Virus record (IMG/VR): IMGVR_UViG_3300009703_000029
Span: 1-50,031 of that record
Direction: 5' to 3' (one strand)
DNA: 50,031 nt
Origin: a virus
Shown here: in pieces, positions 39,291 through 48,116 of the stretch
Layout of the letters: each line of letters begins with the position of its first letter
Position numbering within the stretch: position 1 is the first letter of the stretch
Notes under the pieces: generated by a model
Told to the model about the DNA's origin: nothing
What the model saw: the letters and a program-made list of their open reading frames with translations, nothing else
Database searches by the model: none
Translations under genes and position numbers: made by a program

Positions 39291-41618
39291 TTATTTCAAT
39301 TGTCCTACTTGTGAATTAGCATAATCAAGGAATGTCATATCGTCCCTGTCATCCTTACTAAGCTTTCTGAACCCTTTAACTAGGGCTTTAAATACTTCAT
39401 CTGCATTCTGGTAGTTCTCTGAACCACTAACAACAGCATCAACTGATGCTCTTAGAGTTAGCAAACCTTCGGCATCTAGAGCTCCATTCTTTAACAGCAT
39501 CGGAGCTATGTTTCCATTCTTCTTGCCGTTTGCGCCAAGCTTAGAATGATAGCTTCTAGCTCTAATGAATCCATCAGGAGAAGAAGATAAACTAATATCA
39601 TCATCACCTTGAGCTTGCTGTCTCAACGCTTTCATCCAGTCCCTCATTCCAGCATCGAAGATTCTTTTGTAAGACTTAGCCGCCGTGTTGGAAGGAACCA
39701 TTAACTCATTCTCTGAGATACCAGCACGTTGAGCAAAGCTAGATAGAGAGGCTCTGTAAGAACCAGCGATGTCAGGAACCTTCTTGTTAAGCTTCTCTTT
39801 CATCTTCTTATCCATACTTCTGAAGAACTCTTCTTGAAACTTAGTTGAAGCAGAGTTGATTTGCTTAGTTGTAAACTTAAGCATATCCTTCTTAGCTGTA
39901 GTTAATTTACCTGTAGCCTCTATTCCTTTAAGTGCCACATCTTTCTGGAACTTACGGTCTTCTTTGGCAATCTCAGCATCAACTTTTTCTTGTCTTGCAA
40001 TGTCTTCACCAACAACACCAAACCCAGAGGTAACAGATGCGCCAAATGATTCTCCTGCTGCAAGCCCTACGAGAGTTCCAACAATAGCTTTGAACAGTTG
40101 AGGTCTCCATTCTTTGAGTTGTCCAGATGAATCAACAAATCTCTTAAGCTCGGCTTGAGGGTCTGCACCTGCATTAATTCTATCTTGGAATGTAGTTACT
40201 ACCTCTTTCGCTACTTCGCTTTTGTTGACTTCTTCATGGTCTCTAGAAACGATTATCTCTTCTTTAACTATCGGATCTTTCTCTATACCGATATCTCCTC
40301 TGTCTTCAATAATCACTGGGTCTGGTTGCTCCATATCCCAATTTTGTTCCATCATCTCTTGAGTATCACTTGCTGCGTCTAGTTCATCTCCAAATATCTT
40401 AGATTCATTCCAACGCTTTTGTCTCGCGTCCATCATTTGGTTGAAGTCACCACCTCGATTCATATACCAATCTTGTTCCATCATCTCTTGAGTATCACTT
40501 GCTGCGTCTAACTGCTGGTCAGCTTCTACTGCAGCGTCTCTTTCTGCATCGGTCATTGGGCCTTTGCTTTGGCCAAGCCAATCAGGTATATTGTTAAGGC
40601 TGTTCTGTTCTGCGTCCCATTGATTTTCAAATGCACTTTGTGAAGCATCTGCTTTATTGAAAGCTTCTTCGGCAGCAGCGGCATCCTGCGCTTCTTCAGT
40701 TGTAGAGAAATAACCTTGTTTCTTAAATAGATTAGCTTCTTCATCTCCTGCAACAGTTCGTGTAAAACCACTTGGATGGTACATGGTGTAAGGGGTAGTG
40801 TCTCTACCTCCCCATCCTACATCATCAAAGAAGCTATTATCTGCATTACCCGAAACTTCATCGCCATAGTAGTTACCAGCTAATGAATCGTTACCTGGGA
40901 TAGGTCCTTCATAGTAATCATCGCTTGGTCCCATACCATCTAAGTTATTAAGCTTATTGGCATATCTATCTGCAGCGGTATTAATATTTCTGCCGTCCCA
41001 TGACTGGTCTTGAATAGGATTGCCCATTGCATCTGTATCAGAATTACGTTCAAAGAAACTAGTGTATGGCATATCTGGACGAGCATCATACTCATTCCAA
41101 TGATCATCAAAGTTGGTAGTTCCTGAAGCTATATCTTCTACAGTATAACCATCATTAGAGTCCCAAGCAGCAGAGCCTGTAATAGGATCGTTCATAGTAG
41201 TATTAGGAACGACATAGCCATTCTTTTCATACATAGCCACTTCCTCTGGAGAGTAAGCCTTAACAGTTACTCCACTAGGATGTGTCATTGTTACTGTATT
41301 ACTACCAAAGTTAGGTTCGATACCAAACTCGTTTTGATCAAAGATGGCAGAGTCTCCCACTAAAGCAACTTCATCACCGTAATAGTTACCAGCTAACGAA
41401 TCATTGCCTGGGATAGGAGCTATGTCTTCTTTAATAGAGCCCCACATAGCTTTATCTCTTTTCTCCCATTCAGAAAGCTCGTTGTTCTCACCTCTCCACT
41501 TAGGGTTGTTTGTCTTATTCTCAACAGTGGTGGTCTTCTTCGTACCATCAGAATTCTCTTCAATGGTAGTCTGTTTAGTTACATCACTATTTGGATCTTC
41601 AACTTTATTAAAAGCCAT
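39291..41618 (-). CDS. Repeat-containing internal virion protein, 775 aa
   Basis: The N-terminal half holds repeated modules. IPGNDSLAGNYYGDEV occurs twice, HPSG followed by an E-E-x-x-x-[FY]-x-K-x-G-Y segment occurs twice, and DAASDTQEMMEQ occurs twice as a perfect 37-bp DNA repeat. The C-terminal half is helical with a Lys-rich region and a Gly/Ala stretch (LFKAIVGTLVGLAAGESFGA). Position between the 327-aa and 1345-aa proteins suggests an ejection-complex component comparable to T7 gp15. Acidic and largely disordered at the start. Confidence 0.7.
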   Translation of the reverse strand: MAFNKVEDPNSDVTKQTTIEENSDGTKKTTTVENKTNNPKWRGENNELSEWEKRDKAMWGSIKEDIAPIPGNDSLAGNYYGDEVALVGDSAIFDQNEFGIEPNFGSNTVTMTHPSGVTVKAYSPEEVAMYEKNGYVVPNTTMNDPITGSAAWDSNDGYTVEDIASGTTNFDDHWNEYDARPDMPYTSFFERNSDTDAMGNPIQDQSWDGRNINTAADRYANKLNNLDGMGPSDDYYEGPIPGNDSLAGNYYGDEVSGNADNSFFDDVGWGGRDTTPYTMYHPSGFTRTVAGDEEANLFKKQGYFSTTEEAQDAAAAEEAFNKADASQSAFENQWDAEQNSLNNIPDWLGQSKGPMTDAERDAAVEADQQLDAASDTQEMMEQDWYMNRGGDFNQMMDARQKRWNESKIFGDELDAASDTQEMMEQNWDMEQPDPVIIEDRGDIGIEKDPIVKEEIIVSRDHEEVNKSEVAKEVVTTFQDRINAGADPQAELKRFVDSSGQLKEWRPQLFKAIVGTLVGLAAGESFGASVTSGFGVVGEDIARQEKVDAEIAKEDRKFQKDVALKGIEATGKLTTAKKDMLKFTTKQINSASTKFQEEFFRSMDKKMKEKLNKKVPDIAGSYRASLSSFAQRAGISENELMVPSNTAAKSYKRIFDAGMRDWMKALRQQAQGDDDISLSSSPDGFIRARSYHSKLGANGKKNGNIAPMLLKNGALDAEGLLTLRASVDAVVSGSENYQNADEVFKALVKGFRKLSKDDRDDMTFLDYANSQVGQLK

Positions 41619-41627
41619 AATGTCTCC

Positions 41628-42596
41628 TTAATTTTTGAACCAACTATGTCCGCTATAATCTTTCTTACTATTCTTTCCAGGGCCTTCTGTGTAGTACCAT
41701 TTAACAGGATTAGCTTTAAACTTAGCAAATTCTTTAGGATTCTTTTCAAAGTGTTCTTGAGCTGGAGACATGCTAAATATTCCGCCTGTCATCCATGATT
41801 GAACTTCATCTTTCTTGTTCTCTGCAAGTAACTCAGCATCATTCATAAGAAACTCAGGTTTTGCAGTAAAGAGAGAGTTCTGAATATCATCTAATCTACC
41901 TGAAAGCTGCATAGTATTAACTGCACTTGCAGCGCCTTGCATAAGAGAAGAATCTTCAGGATTAACTTGTGCAAACCCTGGAGTATTGGCATGTCCAATA
42001 ACTCCTTTCTTTATAAGAGCAGCATTTGCTGTACTGACAGCATTAGGATCAACTACTGGATCAGGCTTAACTACTGGCTTAACTACTGTCTTACCAGCTA
42101 ATGGACCAGCTTCAGGCGTAAAGTTAGGATCCGCCTTCCAGTTTCTTCTAATAGTTCCAGCTTGTCTAGGATTAATAGCACCTTCAGGAGTATTAAATCT
42201 ACTGCCTCCTGGCATTAAGAAATCAGGAACCTTGTCTGTCCATTCTGGACGTTGGTAGATCTCTTTACCTGCATTTGGATGAGAAGAGATAAAGTCTCTC
42301 TTTGCTCTTTCAGCGCCTTCAATAGCTTCAGGGGTCTTCTGTGCTGCAATAGCAGTATCAAATCTCGATAACTCGTCTCCCCACATTGTTTGACCCTCGT
42401 TCACTGGGGATGTGTACTCATTCCAAGCTGCTCCACCAATATCTGTAATAGCTTTAACAGCTAACTTCTTATAAATATCATCTTTAGGAGGAGCTAATGC
42501 GGTTGGATTACCCATTCTTCCGCCATCAGCAAAGCCTCTCCATCCTAATTCAGATGAGGCAATCCCATAAGGATTAGTTTGTTTGTTATACGGCAT
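41628..42596 (-). CDS. Internal virion protein, 322 aa
   Basis: Start ATG 42596 is chosen because GGAGGAAACAGAT lies just upstream; a longer frame begins at 42611. Gly/Pro/Asn-rich, with a TVVKPVVKPDPVVDPNAV linker and AEGPGKNSKKDY-like charged end. No catalytic motif. Overlaps the previous gene by 11 bases. Likely part of the ejection apparatus by context. Confidence 0.65.
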   Translation of the reverse strand: MPYNKQTNPYGIASSELGWRGFADGGRMGNPTALAPPKDDIYKKLAVKAITDIGGAAWNEYTSPVNEGQTMWGDELSRFDTAIAAQKTPEAIEGAERAKRDFISSHPNAGKEIYQRPEWTDKVPDFLMPGGSRFNTPEGAINPRQAGTIRRNWKADPNFTPEAGPLAGKTVVKPVVKPDPVVDPNAVSTANAALIKKGVIGHANTPGFAQVNPEDSSLMQGAASAVNTMQLSGRLDDIQNSLFTAKPEFLMNDAELLAENKKDEVQSWMTGGIFSMSPAQEHFEKNPKEFAKFKANPVKWYYTEGPGKNSKKDYSGHSWFKN

Positions 42597-43416
42597 ATCT
42601 GTTTCCTCCAAATCTTCTCATATATTCGTCTTGATCGAACTGGTTGTTGTTAGGTTGTCCTAAAGGACCTGTAGCTACTTGTGTAGTTGGCGTATTGCCT
42701 AAAGTAATAGGCTTGTTCTCTGCTCCAATAGCAGAAGCATCCATATTAAACTTAGACTCACCAGGGGCTTCAGAAGCCATTACACCAGATTCATTAAGCT
42801 TGTTAGACACATCATACGCTGCCTTAGCCCACATTACTGCGTTACCAGTCCCATCAGAGGCAGCATCAGCAGTAGCATCTTTAGCTACTTCTTGCCCTGC
42901 TTGATTAGCCATCTCTCCACCAGCGGGTGCAAAGGCTTTATCAGCAGCATCAGCAGCATCCATACTAATTTCACTTTCAGCCATAGCTGTCTGTGGATCA
43001 GCTAATGGTCCTGCGGCTTTTTGTCCAGCTTGATACTGGTCATATCCTTGAGCAGCTAATGTAGCCACATTGCCTAAATTAGAGCTGCCACCTTGCTGCA
43101 TAGACGTACCACTGGCATTATTACCGCCAGTCTGTTGGGCTCCAAAGCCACTAGTACCAGACTTAACTGATTTCTTATCTGGAACCATTGCATCTACTGC
43201 CATACCAGCCGCCATACCACCTGCAGGTCCACCATAGATAGTACCTACAATCTGTGCGGCAGTCTTACCAACTGCTTTAAGAGTGTTCTTTTCTTTAAAG
43301 CCCCCGCCTACTGCTTGGATAGAGTTTCCTCCCATACCAGCACCAAAGGGTTTACCTGCATTCGGATCTTCCATTTGAAGCTTTGGACCCCAAACTGTTT
43401 GTTGACCATAAGCCAT
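42586..43416 (-). CDS. Gly/Ala-rich internal virion protein, 276 aa
   Basis: Low-complexity Gly, Ala, Gln and Asn. It includes an Ala/Gly-rich segment (AAQIVGTIYGGPAGGMAAGM) that could insert in membranes, as in podovirus ejection proteins. ATG 43416 follows AGGAGG. Lies between other internal proteins. Confidence 0.65.
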   Translation of the reverse strand: MAYGQQTVWGPKLQMEDPNAGKPFGAGMGGNSIQAVGGGFKEKNTLKAVGKTAAQIVGTIYGGPAGGMAAGMAVDAMVPDKKSVKSGTSGFGAQQTGGNNASGTSMQQGGSSNLGNVATLAAQGYDQYQAGQKAAGPLADPQTAMAESEISMDAADAADKAFAPAGGEMANQAGQEVAKDATADAASDGTGNAVMWAKAAYDVSNKLNESGVMASEAPGESKFNMDASAIGAENKPITLGNTPTTQVATGPLGQPNNNQFDQDEYMRRFGGNRYAV

Positions 43417-43424
43417 AAAGCCTC

Positions 43425-43859
43425 CTATTTATAAGGATTAGAAAGAGGTCCTGCTTGAGTAGCACCAGAGAAAGGAATCCCCATACTGTTAATATAATCT
43501 TGGGTGTCAAGCTTATCCCTATGAATTCTATTTAATTCTAATTGATCTTCCTCGGAATAATAAGGTCTAACCTTTCTACCACCAAGCCAATCATAATCAC
43601 CATACTTTTCATAACCCATAGGCTGAACAACATTATCTCTACCTTCTGCTTCAGCTTCTAACCTAGCTCTTAAAGCAGGATTGTTAGCAAGCATTGCTGC
43701 TTTCTTAGCTTCTTGTTCGATTGCCATATTGTGCCTAATATTAGCATCTTGATCCCAAGGGAACATAGGTGGGCGGCCCGATAAAGGACCTTTCATTAAA
43801 CGTTCTTCTTCTTCTGTTCTATTAAACCAACCACCTGGCTCTCCGTTCCACCAACTCAT
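43425..43859 (-). CDS. Hypothetical virion protein, 144 aa
   Basis: Starts MSWWNGEPGGWFNRTEEEER. Trp/Pro-rich N-terminus, Ala-rich helix (EQEAKKAAMLANNPALRARL), then YEKYGDYDWLGGRKVRPYY. TAATG overlap with the upstream gene. No family recognised. Confidence 0.62.
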   Translation of the reverse strand: MSWWNGEPGGWFNRTEEEERLMKGPLSGRPPMFPWDQDANIRHNMAIEQEAKKAAMLANNPALRARLEAEAEGRDNVVQPMGYEKYGDYDWLGGRKVRPYYSEEDQLELNRIHRDKLDTQDYINSMGIPFSGATQAGPLSNPYK

Positions 43860-44563
43860 TACTTACCTCCTGATTGTTGTGTTGTAGTAGACTTATCCGC
43901 CACACCATGAAATAGTGAAGCATACTGTGATAAGCCTTTGTAAGGTGCATCTGCAACATTCTGAGCTTGTTGTTGTTGTCCTGCACCAATACCTGCCAAT
44001 GTCTGAGCACCTGTACCTTGTGCTTGTAATGCAGCTTGGGTATTAGCAAACTTAGTAGCTTGTTCTTGTTGGTCAATACCAGCGAACTTACCTGCTAAGT
44101 CATTAGCGATAGATTGATTATTCATAGCTTGTCTTGAACCACCTAAACCGCCTGCACGACCAGCACCAGCTGCAGACATACCTAATGCACTTAACGCATC
44201 TGTCTTAGCAGCAGTACGCATACCACTTAAATTTACAGGCTTGCCTGCTTGAGTGGCTAAAGAGCCTTCTAAACCAGTTTGTACACCAGCTGAAGTAATA
44301 CCTTGTTTCTGAGCCTCTAACTGAGCAGGTGTAAAGCCCGCTACAGAGCCTAATTGACCTGAGTCATATAAAGCCTTACCTGTCCCAAGCATCTCTGTAA
44401 TCTGAGGCTTATACTCTTGAGCAAAACCAGTAGTAGAAGTAGATGTACCACCTCCTTTAGTATAGGCAACATCTTTAGAGTCTACCCATGAGGCTTTACC
44501 TTGACTTATTACTTTGCTTGTAGCCATATCAATAACTACACCATCATAAACTTTAGTTAACAT
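43859..44563 (-). CDS. Ala/Gln-rich internal virion protein, 234 aa
   Basis: Helical, Ala/Gly/Gln-rich (DALSALGMSAAGAGRAGGLG, then AALQAQGTGAQTLAGIGAGQ). This composition is shared with P22 gp7 and T7 gp14-type ejection proteins. Overlaps the neighbouring genes by one base at each end (TAATG). No catalytic motif. Confidence 0.65.
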   Translation of the reverse strand: MLTKVYDGVVIDMATSKVISQGKASWVDSKDVAYTKGGGTSTSTTGFAQEYKPQITEMLGTGKALYDSGQLGSVAGFTPAQLEAQKQGITSAGVQTGLEGSLATQAGKPVNLSGMRTAAKTDALSALGMSAAGAGRAGGLGGSRQAMNNQSIANDLAGKFAGIDQQEQATKFANTQAALQAQGTGAQTLAGIGAGQQQQAQNVADAPYKGLSQYASLFHGVADKSTTTQQSGGK

Positions 44564-44997
44564 TAGTTAATCTCCTTTAAGTTCTTTCTCATAGTCACAT
44601 ACATCTCTTTCCAACCAACCTTATTAAGTTGCTTGATGAAGCCTCTGCGACCAGTATATTCTAAATAATCTATGTGCTCATACTCTTTAACCATATTCTC
44701 GAACTCGGTTATCAAGTTAGGCATCTCTGCGTATATCTCACTACCACCTAAGGTAATGATATGTAATGATGTGAAGTTATTGTAAGTAATAACTCTTGTC
44801 GTTCCAATGGCGACTGGAGAGCCGTCCATAAGTACTTCCCATATATGATACATGGTTGGTTCCTTAATAGCGGCTTCCACTATTTGAGCGGCTGTCCACT
44901 CACCATCAGAATGTTCTAAAGCTCTATTGATCTCATGCTTTAGATTGTTATATCTTATTAGTATATCTTCACCTACTACTTGTTTAATTTCATACAT
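44563..44997 (-). CDS. GNAT-like virion-associated protein, 144 aa
   Basis: The pattern YHIWEVLMDGSPVAIGTTRV, then SLHIITLGGSEIYAE and YTGRRGFIKQLNKVGWKEMY, resembles acetyltransferase-fold proteins encoded next to ejection genes in many podoviruses (T7 gp13-like position). The acetyl-CoA loop (R/Q-x-x-G-x-G/A) is not evident, so the enzyme activity may be lost. Confidence 0.55.
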   Translation of the reverse strand: MYEIKQVVGEDILIRYNNLKHEINRALEHSDGEWTAAQIVEAAIKEPTMYHIWEVLMDGSPVAIGTTRVITYNNFTSLHIITLGGSEIYAEMPNLITEFENMVKEYEHIDYLEYTGRRGFIKQLNKVGWKEMYVTMRKNLKEIN

Positions 44998-45613
44998 TAT
45001 TCAGTTGCCTTTTCTTTTGCATTAAGTGTACCACGTCCCAATCAGTAAACATAGTAGGACTATCATAAATGTATTGCTTAACCCTTGCTACCACTCCATT
45101 ATGGATTGTTAGTCCATAGAAAGTCTCGTAGTTACCTCTTCTTTCTGGTAAGTCGAAGTGAGCCTCTACAGTAGCAGAGTCTCCTTTGAAGTAACAATCA
45201 TAGAAATCATCCAAGCCTTCTGGCGAAGGTCTTCCGAACTCTACCATATTCTCACCCTTGAATAAAACAGTACAACCTTCTGGTAAGAAGTCTGGGTAAG
45301 GAGCATCCCAAATAGGGTAAACCTTAATGAAAGAAGTAGCACTATTCATACAGAACTTCCTAGTAGTAAGTGTGTATTGTTCTCCAACTAGGTTCTTAGT
45401 AACTGCAGAACTTAGTGTGAACGATACTACTGGTTCTCCTAGTATCTCATGATCTAAAGAAGACGATACCGCAAAGGCATCATCCAGTTTAGCCCAAGGA
45501 AATACTTCTACTACTTGGTTGAATACTAAAGAAGCTTCTTCTGACCTTGTGTCATACATTACTCTACTATTCTCACCAGAGAAGTATATCTCGCTATGTG
45601 ATATATCACTCAT
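44990..45613 (-). CDS. Hypothetical late protein, 207 aa
   Basis: ATG 45613 with AGGAGATTGGTT upstream is preferred over an in-frame TTG at 45619; it forms an ATGA overlap with the previous gene. Contains EGCTVLFKGENMVEFGRPSP and ERRGNYETFYGLTIHNGVV. Mixed alpha/beta. No family recognised. Confidence 0.62.
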   Translation of the reverse strand: MSDISHSEIYFSGENSRVMYDTRSEEASLVFNQVVEVFPWAKLDDAFAVSSSLDHEILGEPVVSFTLSSAVTKNLVGEQYTLTTRKFCMNSATSFIKVYPIWDAPYPDFLPEGCTVLFKGENMVEFGRPSPEGLDDFYDCYFKGDSATVEAHFDLPERRGNYETFYGLTIHNGVVARVKQYIYDSPTMFTDWDVVHLMQKKRQLNNV

Positions 45614-45819
45614 AACCAATCTCCTGTTTCTAAATAGTTAAATAAACTCATCTCTACATCTTCTCCTTTAGGAACAGATAAGTAGCTAACCATTTTAACT
45701 GTACGTGTCTTTGTTTCTGTAAGATAGTTTGTTTTAGTTACCTCGAAGGCAACACCTTGTCCGCCATCAGGCTCTTCTACTATACTGAGTACCTTGAAAG
45801 GCCTTACCATATTAGGCAT
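45610..45819 (-). CDS. Hypothetical late protein, 69 aa
   Basis: ATG 45819 is preferred for its GGAGACAGAC site over the in-frame ATG at 45831. Beta-rich (VRPFKVLSIVEEPDGGQGVA, then TKTRTVKMVSYLSV), acidic end. No family recognised. Coupled on both sides by overlaps. Confidence 0.58.
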   Translation of the reverse strand: MPNMVRPFKVLSIVEEPDGGQGVAFEVTKTNYLTETKTRTVKMVSYLSVPKGEDVEMSLFNYLETGDWL

Positions 45820-46732
45820 GTCTGTCTCCATCGGCTACAATTACTGCTGTCGAAGCCAAGTTAATTGTTTCATTAGAATAAGGGAACGTTCCTCCCGCGC
45901 TAGAGCCACCACCAACATCAATACCAATAAGGTCGCTATCACTCCAACTACTCCAGTAGCATCCACCTAAAACGGCAATCCAGCCTGCTCTAATAGATGT
46001 TCCATCTCTACGGATACCACCTCTGTAGAATCCCCAATAAGTAGAAACCCAAGAATCAACAGTACCATAACCAATACAACCACCATAAACGTTTAGTCCT
46101 AAACAATCTTCATCATATCCTGAGAAAGAAGCCTCTCTCTCAGCTTGAGCTAAAGAGGAGTAATGGTATATAGGGTTTGTTGGAAGAGTTCCTGCACTAT
46201 AAGCAACACTCTCATTATCGGGAGTAAGCTCACTATGAGTAATACCACTTCCGCACTGTGAGTCTGCTAAGCCACTAATAGACGTTGTCAAAGGATTGCT
46301 AGGGTGAGCTACAGCTGTACCACCTGTGACTACCAAAGGATTCCTTCGACTATCAAAAGCGGGAGTACCCTCATCCATATAAACTATTAGTCCATAATCG
46401 TCTGTAGCAACAACACCCCTAGCATCTACGAATACGTATAGACTAGGATAAACACTACCAACTCCTGAGCGTATTAGTTTAATTTCCCAAGTGTTACCTG
46501 TAGTATTCTTAATACCAATTATTCCATAATAATCGGCAGTGGGCATATCAAAGAAAGGCACTGGGGTAACAGTTGATGTTATCGTGTATGTTAATTCTCT
46601 GAAGCCACCAAAGGATGAAGAACTGTTAGTAACAGATGGGCTAGAATACTTACCCAAGAAGTGTAGGTTTCTAGTATCACTAGAGATTAAGACTTCGTCA
46701 TTATTGTTTGTTGCTAGGAATCCATAACTCAT
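45812..46732 (-). CDS. Tail-tip/fibre-associated protein, 306 aa
   Basis: The N-terminus MSYGFLATNNNDEVLISSDT, then LHFLGKYSS, and DDYGLIVYMDEGTPAFDSRR are repeated forms of a small beta domain (Y-G-[LF]-x-[VI]-...-[DS]-S-[RD]) seen in tail-tip proteins of many phages (DUF6453-like). The C-terminal part is Gly/Trp/Cys-rich (AGWIAVLGGCYWSSWSDSD). ATGA overlap with the upstream gene. Confidence 0.65.
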   Translation of the reverse strand: MSYGFLATNNNDEVLISSDTRNLHFLGKYSSPSVTNSSSSFGGFRELTYTITSTVTPVPFFDMPTADYYGIIGIKNTTGNTWEIKLIRSGVGSVYPSLYVFVDARGVVATDDYGLIVYMDEGTPAFDSRRNPLVVTGGTAVAHPSNPLTTSISGLADSQCGSGITHSELTPDNESVAYSAGTLPTNPIYHYSSLAQAEREASFSGYDEDCLGLNVYGGCIGYGTVDSWVSTYWGFYRGGIRRDGTSIRAGWIAVLGGCYWSSWSDSDLIGIDVGGGSSAGGTFPYSNETINLASTAVIVADGDRHA

Positions 46733-47016
46733 TTCATTAATACCAAGACGTAAACATCTTGATTTCCTCCTGATACGTTGACTGTAGTTAAGTTAGCTGC
46801 TAATGATAAGGTATGTGCAATGGACTTTGCTGTAGTAGAGGGTGGGTTAATCATCATCTGTACCAACAATACTTCCTTCCCATAAAGAACGGGGTAATCG
46901 TTAGACGCACTGCCTCCTCCTGAAACTTGAAAGAAAGCAACCTCATTCCAAGTAACATCATCAGACGAGAATCCTAGAACACCATCTGGCTTATAAAGGT
47001 TGAGACCGTAACTCAC
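46729..47016 (-). CDS. Small tail protein with MSYG N-terminus, 95 aa
   Basis: GTG start overlaps the upstream stop (GTGA). MSYGLNLYKPDGVLGFSSDD shares its start with the neighbouring 306-aa protein, suggesting a duplicated domain. Beta-rich remainder. Structural, tail-associated. Confidence 0.62.
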   Translation of the reverse strand: MSYGLNLYKPDGVLGFSSDDVTWNEVAFFQVSGGGSASNDYPVLYGKEVLLVQMMINPPSTTAKSIAHTLSLAANLTTVNVSGGNQDVYVLVLMK

Positions 47017-48107
47017 GTTAGATTACCTAATTTAACTCTTAGGGTAGTTCCATTAAAGACTTTAATAACGTCACCCTCTAGAACCAACCTGCCAGCGCCA
47101 TTAGTGTGATCGATAATTACTGTACCATCTTGCTTAACTCTAAAAGGAGCTGAAGCAGGAGTAGCATGACCAGCATAAATTCTATAGGTTGCATCAGCCC
47201 CATCTAGTACTCCTACATTATTACCTGTACCTGCTGTTATTGTAGTAGCTGAATTAATCTTATCACCTGTGATAGTGTTGGCTAGTATCTTGTCGGCATT
47301 AATAGTACCATTGACAAGTAACGCACCATCTACAAAGGTATTAGGAGTTACCCATTCACCTACGCCAGATGAGTTCTTAACATAAAGACCATACTGTTTA
47401 CCATCATCATACTCAATAACAACTGCAGTACCATAACCAAACTCTTTGACAGAAGAATAAGTTTCTCCTGTATGTGAGCCCATAGCTACTAAGGTATCTG
47501 CATCCCATTGAGCATCAGTTAACGCAGGTTTGTTTCTACCTGTAATAATGTATGAAGCTAATGGAGTGCCTACTTCTTTGCTCTTAACTGGAAACAGAAC
47601 CCAAGAAGAAGTAACACCATTAAAGGTATACTTCTCAGCAACCCAAAAGGCTGACGCAGGTACTGCAGAACCAGTAGCAAGAGAAGTCCAAGTAACACCT
47701 GTGCCAGGATTAGTAGGATCTCCCATATAAGTCTGTAGCTTAGCATCCGTGGAGTATTCTCTCACATAAGATACAGTACTAGAGACTGCTGTGACATCCT
47801 CCCAGATGTAATCTGTAGGGTCGCCTGACGCATACATGCTCTTAGAAAAAAGATAGCCTCTCCATTGCCTGAGAGTGCCTGAGGCATTAAATGGAGACAT
47901 ACTAAACCCTACTGCATCACTCTGATTAGGGATTGTATTATTAGTTGTGTCTAAGTTAGTTAAAGAATCAGCATAAGCTAAGTACAACACTGGTTGTGTG
48001 TATTCCCAAGTAGAACCTACTTTAGTTGCAGTAGGACCACTATTAGCACCACCCCCACTAGCCTTACGAAGTCTTCGTTGTAACTCTGTTTCTGAAATCT
48101 TCGCCAT
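47013..48107 (-). CDS. Tail fibre/tip protein, 364 aa
   Basis: The segment FVDGALLVNGTINADKILAN, then TITGDKINSATTI, is typical of tip and central-fibre proteins (lambda gpJ C-terminal, DUF1983-like). It is followed by IYAGHATPASAPFRVKQDG, also a tail-tip pattern. The N-terminus is a short basic helix (ETELQRRLRKASGGG) that could anchor it. Receptor contact or fibre anchoring is likely. Confidence 0.7.
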   Translation of the reverse strand: MAKISETELQRRLRKASGGGANSGPTATKVGSTWEYTQPVLYLAYADSLTNLDTTNNTIPNQSDAVGFSMSPFNASGTLRQWRGYLFSKSMYASGDPTDYIWEDVTAVSSTVSYVREYSTDAKLQTYMGDPTNPGTGVTWTSLATGSAVPASAFWVAEKYTFNGVTSSWVLFPVKSKEVGTPLASYIITGRNKPALTDAQWDADTLVAMGSHTGETYSSVKEFGYGTAVVIEYDDGKQYGLYVKNSSGVGEWVTPNTFVDGALLVNGTINADKILANTITGDKINSATTITAGTGNNVGVLDGADATYRIYAGHATPASAPFRVKQDGTVIIDHTNGAGRLVLEGDVIKVFNGTTLRVKLGNLT

Positions 48108-48116
48108 AATAGCTCC

